Of a stretch of DNA of 64,000 bases, positions 1 to 11,962 are shown piece by piece (positions within the stretch are counted from its first letter, which is position 1; each line of letters opens with the position of its first letter). Source of the stretch: Ecdyonurus torrentis (taxonomy: Eukaryota > Arthropoda > Insecta > Ephemeroptera > Heptageniidae); contig OX439135.1 in assembly GCA_949318235.1 (NCBI GenBank), positions 22,894,957 to 22,958,956 of the forward strand, given 5' to 3'. The position numbers were made by a program, and so were the translations under genes. The notes beneath the pieces were generated by a model. That model saw nothing but the letters and a program-made list of their open reading frames with translations, was not told the origin of the DNA and did not search any database.

Positions 1-149
1 AATTAAATAATTATATATGAATGAGAAGCCGTATAATAATTAATAATATGTTAATTACAGCAAAATTATAACTATAATTTTGTACTATGTTTTTCTAAGA
101 TCATACTACAATATTTAAAAGTAACAGACGTTGTACCGTCACAAATTAG

Positions 150-880
150 AACACCATTTTTATACTGCTACAACATAATATTTATACTATATGTATCATT
201 GTACGAAGTATAGCATAAATTATGTTGTTTTTTTTGTATAAATTGTGCTGAAAATGATACGAATTAAGTTGCCGTTTTTGTACGTTTATGCGTAGAAGAA
301 AATAAAGATTTTTTTTTTAAATTTATTATTATTTTTATTTATAGTATTTTTTTTTCAAATGGTTTTATGTTCTTCAATAGTATTTTTTCAGAATCAGAAT
401 GTACATGAAAAACTATTTATTAAATATTTTCTAAAACGATTACAGCATATTTGCAAACATTATTTAAAATGTAATTTTATTACTTTAAATTTATCGTGTT
501 AAAAATAAATATTCGAACTTAAACATTTTTTTTTCTAACTTTTAAATTATAGTGATGTAGTAATTTGAGATGGAGATATGATTTCAAATAAAACCAACAG
601 TTTCTAATTAAGTATAATTTATGTAATTTATGCTGAAATTATGTCATTATAGCATAAATGTTGCAAAAATTTTATGAGAACAACATCGATTTTTTTATGA
701 ACTTTTTGTTTTTTTTTTATGATTTTCTGAGAACAACATTGACATATGCTACAACCTACAACATAATATTTATGCTATGTAACACTGTACAGTATGAAGT
801 ATAGCATAAATTATGCTGTTTTGAAGAAATTGTACTGAAAAAGAGCTACATACTTAATTATTATGTTGCCATATTTTTGT
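150..880. mobile_element. Family E repeats (two partial copies)
   Basis: The words ACAACATAATATTTATAC, GAAGTATAGCATAAATTATG and AAATTGTGCTGAAAATGATA appear at 165-265 and recur with small changes at 740-850. The latter copy extends left to TATGTAATTTATGCTGAAAT near 620. The ends are too degenerate to fix. Confidence 0.55.
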
Positions 881-899
881 CCGAGTATGTACAGTACAT

Positions 900-1210
900 A
901 CAGTGTGTTTTCATTCATGTTAAAGTCGACGTCATAAGTGAGTACTAAATAACCTTGGCCGGTATAGGAAAATGGCACATTTTGCCAGTTTAAAAATACT
1001 TCGCAATTTTTTTGAGAGCATTTATGCTGTTAACAGATTGAATTAGTACCTCAAGTATGCAAGAAAAATAATAATGACCAAAAAATAGCTAATTTATCAA
1101 AGAAAATGGCCAAAAACTACGTTTGTCCTATGCTGAGCAATGTTATTCATTGCTCAAGAAGAGCATCGAAAAGCACTTAGAATGACGTCATGCGTACAGA
1201 CCCCTATACG
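900..1210 (+). mobile_element. Family A MITE copy
   Basis: It contains the family landmarks in order: CATTCATGTTAAAGTCGACG, TTTTGCCAGTTTAAAAATAC, CTCAAGTATG, TTTGTCCTATGCTGAGCAA and ATGACGTCATGCG, followed by ACCCCTATAC. The left terminus is diverged (GTGTGTTTTCATTCATG). Confidence 0.8.
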
Positions 1211-2229
1211 TAGTTGAAAATGAAGCAGTGTACTTGTTTTTAATTATTATAAATATTATTTAATCAAATGGTTTAATGTTCCAGTATTTCTAAGTATCAA
1301 ATTAATCTTGAGAACCCATTGAATTATTTCTTTCATGATAACACCTTATTTACAAGCATTAATTAAATTTTAATGCCAAATTTATAAAATTGTATTAAAA
1401 ATTAATATTCATATTAGTAACATTTTTTTTATTAAGTTTTGAAATATGTGATGTATAATTCGATCATGAAATATGATTTCAAATAAAACTAACAATTTTT
1501 AAATAATATATTTTTTTTCTTACTTGCTCTTTTTTATTTTTTCAACCACCTTTGCTTATTTATTTTCTTTTCTCTCATCTTGTTCACTTTTTTTACTATA
1601 CTGCATTTAAATTTTCAAAATTAGAATGAATTAGAATGACGAATTAAAAAATGGTTCTATTATTAGTTAGAATATGATAATAAAATAACTTCAAATTTTT
1701 TGTTAGGCTTTTTTAAGGCATATTATACAGTACTTACAAACATTGCATAAGAAAATTTGCACTTGTAATATCATTTAAAATAAAACTAATATTTAGGAAC
1801 TTTTTTTTTTATTATTATTATTTTTTTTTTTTGCATAACATTTACAAATTTGGTATTTATAGCAATATTATCATTATTTAAACTTAAACAATATTTCTTA
1901 GCATCCTTTAAAGACCATCAGTTCAAAAAAAAAACAGGCCAATTTGTCTTATTCGTCAGCTTGAGTGTTAATACTTACATTATTATTATCATTTAATATT
2001 TAAATTTTAATCGGTCAAAAATATACAAAATTAAATATAAAAGGTCTCCCCCCCCCCCTTACATATTAAAAATGCCACATTAAAGTTAAACACAAGAATA
2101 TACAATTTCAAATAAAACTCATAATTTTTTATATTTCTTATAATGTAATAATAAATTTTATTGACCCAGGCAGTTCATAGTAACATTAAGTTTGTTACAA
2201 CAAGCATTGGTCTAGTCATTATTTACAGT
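1211..2229. other. AT-rich intergenic DNA, nothing recognised
   Basis: T and A tracts, a short C run near 2048, and the recurring phrase ATTTCAAATAAAACTAAC (near 578, 1477 and 2104), which may mark degenerate repeats. No coding signal. Confidence 0.5.
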
Positions 2230-2450
2230 TTAAGGGTTGAATATAAATGGCTTGTATCTCAAAATCTAAAATGAAAACTTTGAAACTTTATGATGCCAAT
2301 TAAAAGTAAATTATAGTAACATCTATCCATAATACAATTTTCAGAACCCTTGACCATCAGATAAGAGAGAAAATTATTATTGAAATTAACATGGGTTCTT
2401 ATGGGACTAAAACTTTAAAATATCATTATTCAAAACCTAGCATGGTGACC
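2230..2450 (+). mobile_element. Family G repeat, partial
   Basis: It shares TTGTATCTCAAAATCTAAAA, ACCCTTGACCATCAGATAAG and GACTAAAACTTTAAAA with the copy at 32761. Confidence 0.65.
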
Positions 2451-2984
2451 TTCCATTTTTTTTCCCATTTTTTATTTCCCGCCTTTACATTTATCAATAA
2501 ATAAGATATTTTTATCTACATTAATTTAAGTTCATTTACAAACGTCTTGTCTAAATTAACAATGCTTTATGCAGAATATCACAATTTCTTCAGTAAAATG
2601 GTTCAAATTCGAGTGTGCGGTAAACATATTAAATACATCAATTTCATCAATTTTTAAGTAAGGATCAAATTATTCGGATAAAGTGTAGTAATATTCTTTG
2701 TATATTAAAAAAATTAATAGGTTTTAAAATAATTTAATATTATTTAAATTTCTAAGTATTGATGGTAGACTATCATATATTTTAGCTGTTTTATTTATTT
2801 ATTTATTTATTTTTTATAATACTCACAAATTTTGTATTTTGGTCCATTAATTCATTTTCTTCTTTAGTTTCCATGATTGTATCACTAGTATAGACAGCTT
2901 CATGTAATCATGATAGTTAGCAAATTACGATATGCACTGTCCAAAATAGTTATCACGCTGATTATCACTTTGGTATAAAACGCG

Positions 2985-3150
2985 AGATGCTGCTAACATG
3001 CTCGCGAGCGACCTTGCCACTAAAAAATATAGAAAAAAGCGGGGTATACTAGTGTAAAAGTTGTACGGTGGTGCGGTGCGTTGGGTGCGGCTGCGCTGCG
3101 GTGAATCGATAACGTCTGGCTGTGATAGCGTGGCGGGAATATAAAGTATC
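2985..3150. other. GC- and CpG-rich island
   Basis: About 165 bases are markedly richer in G+C and CpG than the surrounding AT-rich DNA (GCTCGCGAGCGACC near 3000, then GTGCGGTGCG and GGCTGCGCTGCGG to about 3100, GTGGCGGG near 3131). It contains an open minus-strand frame of 75 codons that resembles no family I know. It could be a promoter or 5' exon of an unseen gene, or a transposon fragment. Confidence 0.3.
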
Positions 3151-3480
3151 AAATTGTGGCGGATGCAAATTTTTGTAAATAATTTTTTTCTTTTTACTTT
3201 TTTTTTTTAATGATGAATTTGTAAAGTTATGTAGAGGTACAGGGATAAAATAAATGTTATCCCGATTTCAGCAATTGTTATGCAAATAATCTCCGCAATG
3301 TGAATAATAATGATACTATGAACAGCATACCTAATATGGTATACTGGAAATACTATGCATGATTATTTATGCAATATCAGTATTTATTTTAAAATGAAGC
3401 ATAAATTACCTAATTTCTTTTATTCATATAAACGTATATATGAAACCATGAAATATATATTGATTGACTGATTGACTGAC

Positions 3481-3714
3481 TGAATGAATGAATGAATGAA
3501 TGAATGAATGAATGAATGAATGAATGAATGAATGAATGAATGAATGAATGAATGAATGAATGAATGAATGAATGAATGAATGAATGAATGAATGAATGAA
3601 TGAATGAATGAATGAATGAATGAATGAATGAATGAATGAATGAATGAATGAATGAATGAATGAATGAATGAATGAATGAATGAATGAATGAATGAATGAA
3701 TGAATGAATGAATG
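3481..3714 (+). repeat. (GAAT)n microsatellite, ~234 bp
   Basis: Nearly perfect tetranucleotide array preceded by imperfect GACT units. It produces a long minus-strand frame of repeated SFIH that is not a gene. Confidence 0.98.
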
Positions 3715-4258
3715 TCGAATGAAATCAATAAAAATAGAAAAAAATTAAAAATTATTTTGGTTATAAAACTACAAAACTTAAATAAGATAAAGACCGTGTA
3801 TATATAAAATATAGAACAAAATCACGTCTCCAAAGTAAATTAAATATATCACCAAGTCATGGTCACGCAGTTGTTATCAGTGACAAGTAAAATCTGTTGT
3901 GTCAAAATAAGTTCTTATCACTAACTTGGGTCAACATGAAATAACGTATGCACGTGTGACAACTTTATTGATAACACAATAAGGTCCACTTTATAATGTT
4001 TTCTATATAGGTATTAACCTCTATGTATATTTATAGTTTTAATAAATAAGTGCATGCAATTGCGTAAACTTTGTTTTATATTATACAAAAAGGTAAATAA
4101 TTGAATTTATATAAGTGTTGCATAAGTTTTTTTATTTGTGGTGTCTAAATCAGATAATGGTACCAACTATGTACTCTATTTCACCAGCATACATAGACAC
4201 CCTCTTACGTAATGATTTATTTGCTACGAGAATGTAGCAACTGCAATGCTGAATACTA

Positions 4259-4611
4259 TTAAAGGAATAGACCAGAAGAGAAAATATGCATTTATATCAC
4301 AAAACACTTGATGGGACTTACATAAATAACTTTAGTTTGTCTCAAAACCCAACTGTGGTTCCGTTTGTAGTGATCAGAAAATTTTGATTTATGCAACCCG
4401 CACAACATTTTCATACTAATTTTTGCATATTTCTGACGCCAGAAACATGAATAGTCACGTAAATTGTATACTTTACAGTATTTTTACGCTCTCTCGTAGG
4501 GTTACATTAACATTCTAGTAAAAATTGTCATCAGTTTTGAAGATCCCATGCATCTTGTGTTGATTCATTAAAAGCACATGTCATGTTGTTTTATGTGGTC
4601 TATAGCTTTAA
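4259..4611 (+). mobile_element. Family F MITE bounded by TTAA
   Basis: The ends are TTAAAGGAATAGACCAG and GTGGTCTATAGCTTTAA. The interior (AAAACACTTGATGGGACTTA, GTCATCAGTTTTGAAGATC) matches the copy at 9879. Confidence 0.8.
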
Positions 4612-5167
4612 GACCCTCCTACGTGTTTTATTTGCTACTATAGGGTCTATGCATTCATGTTAAAGTCGACGCCATGTTGGATAACTCAATAACATGGGTG
4701 ACATAGGAAAAAAAAATCATTTTACCAGTTTAAAAACACTATGCAATATTTTTGAGAGCATTGATGTTGTAAATATGTTGAATTAGTATCTCAAGTATGT
4801 GAGAAAAATAGCGATAACAAAAAATTAACCGATTTCCCAAAGAAAATTGGCTTAAATGAAGTTTGTCCTATGCTGAGCAATGTTATGCACTACTCCAGTA
4901 TGGCCTCAAAGCGCAATAAATATGACGTCATCCCAGGGCTTAAAGTAGATCTGAAGTCTTACCGGAACGCAATAGTGAGATAATTCCACACTCCATCGGG
5001 GGGTCTGGGGAACGCAGCCCCCCAGTTGCCCGCCGCAGGCGAAAAAATTTTGAAAAAGGGGCGTGGCATTCTTATTTTTTGCTTAATTTTAAGCTAAAAT
5101 TTTTTCGCTAGGTTTAAAAAATTAAAATAAAATTGCTTATAATTAGAGACCGGATTTTCATTATAAT

Positions 5168-6811
5168 TAGAGACCGGATTTTCAGGTGATCACCTTTTTG
5201 TTGCTATGAATAATATATATGTTCCTTTTTTATAAGAATGTCCAAGAACTAGCAACTTTCGAGCCGTTTGAGATCATCTCTTTTTTTTCTCACCTTTTTT
5301 TAGGTTTTCCCTTTTTTTCACCTTTTCATAAATTTTTTTCACCTAAATGAGGATTTTTTTTTTTAATTATTTACAAAACGTTTATAAAAAAACGATTTTT
5401 TACCGCAATTTTTTAAAACAGAGAGATTCAATAATGCTGTTCGTAAACCCTGTTCTATTACACCAAAAAATGCGCATCCCATTTGAATAACCAAAGGCGA
5501 TCGTGATTTTAGGAGCAACGCACTATTGTATGTCATCTATAGTAACATTTTTTTAAATTTATTTTTAAATCATAATTTGTTGTTGTTGTAAGTTTTACTT
5601 GTAATACCACAAAATACCTATAGGCAGTATAGCATTCGACAAAATCAAATAGTAACCTCGTATCTCAGATTTTGATGTTTTCAAGTATACAGTAGCACTG
5701 TAGCTCAGAAAAAAATTACAAAAAAATTAACTTTTATTTTATCCTAAGGCACATGTATTGCACATTACTTCAGCTCAGTTGCAAATTTTGCCAGCTGATG
5801 GTGTCTTTGTAATTAACTAATTAGTAACAAAAAAAACCTTTTGTTATTGTGTCATTTTGAAAACAATGATTTCAAAAGTGCATTTCCTCTGAAAGTACAT
5901 GAGATAAAAATTTCAAACTCAAACAACCAATAAAGGAAATATTGATTATTCATGCCACGCATATAAAAAAAAATTGCATCCAACCCCTTTGCCAAAATAT
6001 GCAAAAAACGTAACTTTGAAACTACAACCTTAAAATAACCTCGAATTATGCTGTAAAATTCTTGCGAGCGCCTAATAAATGCAGCCCGCAGCACAATCAG
6101 CCTGTAAAATGCAACCCGGAGCACATATACTTTTTAAATAAATATATATTTCCTCGCACAAATAACTTTAAAAAATAATTTGAATAGTTTCATATTACCA
6201 ATACAAAATTCTACCCCTAAAGTGATTTTCATTTTTAAAACCCTTGTAGTTACAAAGTTACGCTTTTTGCATTTTTTTGGCAAAGGGGTTATTTGCAATT
6301 TTTTATTGACTGCATGGCATGAATAATCAATATTTTCTTTATTGGTTGTTTGAATTTGAAATTTTTATCTCATGTACTTTCAGAGGAAATTCACTTTTGA
6401 AATCATTGTTTTCAAAATGACACAAAAAAAGTTTTTTTTTTTTTGTTACTAATTAGTTAATTACAAAGACACCATCAGCTGGCAAAATTTGAAGTAATGT
6501 GCAATACATGTGCCTTAGGATAAAATAAAAGTTAATTTTTTGAAATTTTTTTCTGAGCTACAGTGCTACTGTAAACTTGAAAACATCAAAATCTGATATA
6601 CGAGGTTACTATATTTGATTTAGTCGATATACACTAAAAAAAAAAATAATAATAAAGTAATTTTTTTATTTTTACTTTTTTTTGAATTTTATCACCTTTT
6701 TTCTGAATTTATCACCTTTTTTCACATTTTTTTTTACCTTTTTTGTGCAAAAAAAATCACCTTTGCAAGACATTTTTTTGCCAAAATTTTCACCTGAAAA
6801 TCCGGTCTCTA
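5168..6811. mobile_element. Fold-back (hairpin) element nested in the hAT element
   Basis: The ends are TAGAGACCGGATTTTCAGGTG and its inverse, CACCTGAAAATCCGGTCTCTA. Inside, long inverted arms lie at 5634-6031 and about 6240-6628 around a ~210-base spacer. Marker pairs include GTAGCACTGTAGCTCAG with CTGAGCTACAGTGCTAC, and CACCATCAGCTGGCAAAA with its counterpart near 5795. Direct repeats of the word CACCTTTT lie outside both arms. The left end has a 24-base tandem duplication starting at 5144. The ends match the short family J elements at 53301 and 62124. No coding capacity is recognised. Confidence 0.7.
5433..5525 (+). mobile_element. Partial family L palindromic MITE
   Basis: This segment, AATGCTGTTCGTAAACCCTG through CACCAAAAAATGCG and TTGAATAACCAAAGGCGATCG, matches the left and central parts of the intact copy at 61951. 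The right arm is degraded. It lies within the outer part of the fold-back element. Confidence 0.6.
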
Positions 6812-7492
6812 CTTATAATTAATTTAATTTTCAAATTATTTTGATTTTTAATGAAAAAATTTGTATATACATTTTTATAATAATATTAATATATGTACTG
6901 TATTTTGAAACACTTTTTTTTTCAAATTTAATTTAGGAAAACAAAAGACAAGATTTTTTTTATATTTTCAAAGGTTAATGGTTAATATTAAAATTATGAG
7001 TGTGCAATGCCATATCATTTTGATTGATTATTTGATGAAAATATGCTGACTTATGAGTGAAATTTGAGAAACATTTTATTCTATTTATCTTTTAACATCG
7101 GTGCTCATGCTCATAGAATTTATAGATTTTACTTTTTTGATAATTAATCTATAAATTCAGCAAAAAAACATCACTTTTAATTTTAAAATTATAAAATAAA
7201 TATATTATATAGAAAAAACAATTTATAGAAAACCAATGGAAATATAAGTTTGATTCTGGTGATATTTCATGTCCTCTCGCAATGGGTTCAGTAGATGTAT
7301 GAAAAAAAAAAAAAAAAAAAAAAAAAAACTGAACTAAAATAATTTACGAAAACTCAAATAAATTTGAATATATTTGTGTTACCTCAAATTTTTCTTACCG
7401 GAACTGCGTTCCGGCAGACAAATTCTTACCGGTACGGCGTACCGGTGCGTTCCGGCTTACTTTAAGCCCTGCGTCATCCGCATACACCCTAT

Positions 7493-7897
7493 ACTAACTA
7501 TAGAATGTAGCAACTTAGCAACTGCAATGCTGAATACTATTAACTGATTTTTTTTAATGCTTTGCTATTCCATTTTCTTTTATTCCTATATTCTATAGTT
7601 ATTTTTATACCTATATACTAATATTATTCTATATGTCTTTTGTGTCTGAATTTTATATTACATTTTGAAATTGCTGTAGTTAATAAAATGTACTTTTACT
7701 GCATTTTGAATATAAAATAATTTGGGATTTTTTTTTTTTTTTTTTTTACACTTTTGTGAGTAAATTGTATATGTGCGTAATTCCTGAGATGGTATCTTTG
7801 TATTGTATTTTCAACAGTCTAATCGGGTAGTCTAATTATTATTAGCCAAAAAGTATATAAATATAAAGTATTTATGTATTTATAAAGTCAAACTCTT

Positions 7898-7928
<31 letters not shown>

Positions 7929-8580
7929 ATTATATTCCAATTTTCCAACGAGTTGTTACTTATAACATATTATAGATTTTCACCAGTATTTTTATTATTA
8001 TTATGGCTCAAGAAAACACTACCATGTTTATAGTCGAGTATCCTTTTTCCCCACAGCTCAATTTTCCTGGACCCTGGACTCTTACTTCTACTTTTTTTTT
8101 TAAACAATAATAAATATAATTATTTTAATAATATAATTATACCGCTAATAAATAAAATAATACAAAAAAAAAAAAAAAAAAAAAAAGGATCCAGCGCCGC
8201 AATACAAAAATTAGTATAGAAAGTGCATTTTTTCCCCGCCCTATTAGTAATTGGCTAATGCTAGTGCGCTACGGACTACGGCAAAACAATAAAATCATAT
8301 TATGCACTATGCAGAATTAAAATTTCATACTGTTAATTGATGATTTTATTAATTTTCCGTTAAAAAACAAACTAAATAAAGTATTTGTTTTATTTATAAT
8401 ATGAATTAACATAATTTTATAATAAATAAAAAAACAAATTAAGTGTATTTTTTTTTTTATAAAAGATTCATTTTAATAACTTAAAAATGACATTATCTAG
8501 TTTTCTTTAAAAAAATAAAGCAATTCATTGCACCTGTTACGAAACTTTGAAAACTTTCAAATAAATTCACGAACCTCTAA
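7493..8580. other. AT-rich DNA after the nested transposon, no gene seen
   Basis: It begins with the second copy of a ~50-base target-flank duplication (to about 7546). The rest is AT-rich with A/T tracts near 7728, 7902 and 8163. No coding frame or known repeat ends. Confidence 0.5.
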
Positions 8581-8986
8581 GAAGTTAAAAATTTTATCAC
8601 CAGATGGCGGATGCTACATTTTTGGGCGTGTTTTTCTACTTTTTTTTTTATCGTAAATACTTTGCAGAAAATTTTTGCATCTTTTACAGTGCAGCTGTTT
8701 TTTGGCAGCTAATAAAATGATTAATAATACAATTAGTAGTTAAAATGATGAAGTTACGTGTGGTTCATATATGAAAATGTGTAATTTAGTATTAATTATG
8801 TATAAAATAGGTATAATATATAGTGAAAATTAGTGATAAAATGAAACCCCTAGATTATGCCTAGGTAAAGGTCAATCCTAACAGACCTTTGTATGTATAA
8901 AAAATAAAATAAAATCTAGGCCTAATTTTTGAGATAAAATAACAACGAATTTTATTTGTGATTTTTTTATTTAATATTATTGAATA
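8580..8986 (+). promoter_or_regulatory. Possible promoter / 5' UTR upstream of the candidate first exon
   Basis: The block upstream of the ATG at 8987 includes CAGATGGCGGATG near 8602, a locally GC-richer patch, and an AT-rich leader with in-frame stops. There are no long simple repeats and no recognised transposon ends, which is unusual for this window. There is no clear TATA box or initiator. The call depends entirely on the candidate exon. Confidence 0.2.
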
Positions 8987-9023
8987 ATGACTTCAACACC
9001 TAAAAATGATAAATACGTTTCCG
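8987..9023 (+). CDS. Candidate first coding exon of C3G (MTSTPKNDKYVS)
   Basis: An ATG opens a short frame, MTSTPKNDKYVS, ending at a near-consensus donor (CCG/GTAAGTT). It stops with one base of a codon (G), exactly what exon 2 of C3G at 50235 needs (two bases, AC), giving Asp at the junction. Stop codons precede the ATG in frame, as expected of a 5' UTR. The implied intron is about 41 kb. Against it: a 37-base exon with a donor and right phase can arise by chance, and N-termini of C3G are poorly conserved. The first exon of another gene is also possible. Confidence 0.35.
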
Positions 9024-9878
9024 GTAAGTTAAATATCTATTTTTTAATAAAAATTTTATTGATATTTTTTTTATGATAAAACTTTCTATATGTGTATATG
9101 TATATAACAATTTTCTACTCGATTAATTATCGGTTTTCAATAGAAAAAGTTCCTGTTTTCATAGATTACATATATTTTAATAGTAAAATAGTAATATAAG
9201 TAACAATTTCACTGTGAAATAATAATATTTACAACTTATAAAATATTCAACCCTTAAAAAATACTGATTTATTTATTTACATTTTATAGAGGAAAATATG
9301 CAAAAATTTATTATTTCTGCATTTCTATTAGAATATTAAATATATTTAACAATCTATAAATAAAATATTAGATTTCTTAATTTATAGGTTGTACAAGTAA
9401 AATTTGGACAAAAAGTGAACTTTTAAAAGGGGGCGTGGCAACGCCGTGATTTTTTTCAACCCTTAATTTTTTTAATCCTTATTTACTGCAAATTAAGATT
9501 AATTTTAACAATATTTCACTTGAAAATTAAGCTTGTTACTAATATATTTATTTTTTAATTTTTTTAATTAGCATGCATTTAATATTTACGTCACTGAAAT
9601 TGTAAACAAAAAACATGTTTTTTTTTTGTTTTTTTGGGTTACGCATTTACATACACGTCCAAGTGGTTATACGGGGCTTACGTGATAGCAAAAGTGTGAT
9701 AACATTTAATTCTAAAGGCTTTATGGTAAAAATCTTTAAATATGTATTTTGATAATAATTATTACCTTATGTTATCAATTCTTTATTTTTTTTTATTACA
9801 GATAAAAGGAATTTTTATCTTTTTTATAACGATTTTGTTTTCGTGTACTCTGTATATAAGTATTTATATAAACATGTC

Positions 9879-10219
9879 TTAAAGGAATAGACCAGAGAAA
9901 AACATAATCATTTATATCATAAAACACTTGATGGGATTTACATAAACAACATTAGTTTGTCTTAAAACCCAACAGTAGCCCCGTAGAGTGATCAGAAAAT
10001 TCGATTTATGCAACCTGCACAACATTTTTATACTAATTTTTGCATGTTTCTGACGTCATAAACATGAATTTTAAGCAAATTGCTTACTTTACAGTAATTT
10101 CATGTTCTCTTGTGTGGCTGCATTAACATTCTGGTAAAATTTGTCATCAGTTTTGAAGATCTTATTTTGTGTTTATTCATTAAAAAGCACATATTGTTTT
10201 ATGTGGTCTATGGCTTTAA
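9879..10219 (+). mobile_element. Family F MITE bounded by TTAA
   Basis: The ends are TTAAAGGAATAGACCAG and GTGGTCTATGGCTTTAA, closely matching 4259-4611. It includes TGACGTCA at 10051. Confidence 0.8.
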
Positions 10220-11889
10220 AGTTTGTTTATACGCGTAATATGAAATTTCTTTAAAATTTTAGCTATTAACATACCTTACTGGATTAAAGTTGCTACCTTA
10301 CCTATTTTGGTAGTGGACACCAATTATGGTGAAATCGTAAATTTTACAGCTAATCTTATTTTAGCTGATTAAACTTCTTTGGAATGCTAATTTAGAAAAC
10401 TATAAATTTTATTTTATTTTTCTGTGTATTTGTTTGAAAATTACTAGTGCAACATTGAGATAACAAAAAATGCTGCATTTTCTGAAAGAGCAAGATTTCT
10501 ATTGATTTATTTAATGGCAGTATTTATGATTTAATAATAGTTCTGGATGGTAATCTTTATTGAGACAAAAAAGAGGCCATAAAAATTAACAGTCAATACT
10601 AATAATACAAATACATGGTGTTATAAAAGCCAATGAATATGTGCGCAAATTGTTCATTATCACATAAAAAAAATTAATAAAAAGAGAGAGAGAGAGTGAG
10701 AGTACATTTTGTAGCTCTATCAGAATAAATATGCAATTAGATTTTTTTTAATGCTGGGACCTAATTAGCACCACAACCACTTTATTTACTACTTACTGTA
10801 TTTATTAAAATAAAATATTAATTTAATAATTAATAATTAAAGGAACTAAATTTTTTTCTATCAAAATGTTATTTATTTTAATTGTAATTAATTTTAACTT
10901 CTAAAAATCAAATTTGAATCACAATAACAACAGATTTTGATTTCTTAATATACGATTCTGGTTTTCAGTATAGTTTCTGCAAACATGAGAAAAAATGGAA
11001 ACATTTAGGAATTTAAAAAATTGAATTATGCACCATTAAAAAAAATCGAATTACGTATAATATGTAATAATAATGAAAAAACAAAAATCACGATTAAAAT
11101 TATGCACGGTAAAAACAACAAACAAAAAAAAAAAAAAAAAACTGTACAGTATTTCATTTGAGACCTAGGTACAGTATATAATGGTTTTCTCAAATTAAAA
11201 TTTGAAATGACTATAACCAAATTTGATGAGAATAGGCACCCAAATCTGCTGTAGGGGTGTTCCGTAAGCTCTCGTTTCACTTCTCGGTACCGAATTCATT
11301 GTTGGACCTTATGAATCTTGATTCCAAGTAAAGCGAGAGCTTAGGACCCACCCCCCCTGGAGATATTAAATCTATATTGAAACATAACATTGGCTTATTT
11401 TTTTGGTATCTGTATAACCTCTTCACGTAAATAATATCAATAAGGATTGACGATCATAGTAGTACAGCACTACAGCACGATTATTTTCATAGTAAATAAA
11501 AGTTTTCCTTATAAAATTCACCATTGATAAAAGTCCATTTATACTATTGGATAATATTTTTGCGGTGATAGAGATAGATCAGAGAGAGAGAGAGAGAGTT
11601 TAATTTTAGCATATTATTTAACCTTGCACGTTAAAATTTACCTGGAGTTGTGACGAGAGAAATAAGATAAAAATAGAAAAAAATATTGTAGGCAAAATAT
11701 TTAGTCTGTTTCTTATATTTTATCTACAATAAATAGCGCTTCTCTTTAGGGGGTATAGCTAAAATAATACTAGCTATGTTTATCATATAAATTACAAACG
11801 AAATTAAATTTAGAATATTTTTAATTTTGGTGAAGTAAAGTTGAAATTTTGTTAACTTTGACGCACGAGGAAAAATTTTGTAATATGAT

Positions 11890-11962
<73 letters not shown>

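Larger units (their letters stand above)
4934..7471. mobile_element. hAT-type non-autonomous element, 2.5 kb, inserted in a family A MITE
   Basis: The termini are inverted repeats CAGGGCTTAAAGTA and TACTTTAAGCCCTG, and the flanks carry an exact 8-bp duplication CGTCATCC (4926-4933 and 7472-7479). CAGGG ends and 8-bp duplications are hallmarks of hAT transposons. The interior has no transposase-like frame. Near both ends are CCGGAACGC/GCGTTCCGG motifs (4972 and 7449), extending the inverted ends imperfectly. It carries a large fold-back element (5168-6811). The host copy resumes precisely after the right duplication, so this insertion is younger than that copy. Confidence 0.85.
4639..7492 (+). 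mobile_element. Family A MITE interrupted by the hAT-type element
   Basis: The left part 4639-4933 begins TATAGGGTCTATGC and runs to ATGACGTCATCC. The right part 7480-7492 supplies GCATACACCCTAT. Between them is the 2.5 kb insertion at 4934-7471 with its target duplication. The spliced copy would match 27838-28146 closely. Confidence 0.85.

Noticed and set aside
3481..3714. Possible CRISPR-like array
   Set aside because: The repeats are contiguous four-base units with no spacers, and the DNA is eukaryotic.
3420..3728. Open frame of repeated SFIH, also at 19679-20062, 34552-34767 and 53559-53759
   Set aside because: These are the GAAT/ATTC microsatellites read in frame, with no non-repeat coding content.
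5852..6124. 90-codon minus-strand frame without obvious repeats
   Set aside because: It lies in the left arm of the fold-back element, and the right arm gives overlapping peptide words. No known family resemblance.
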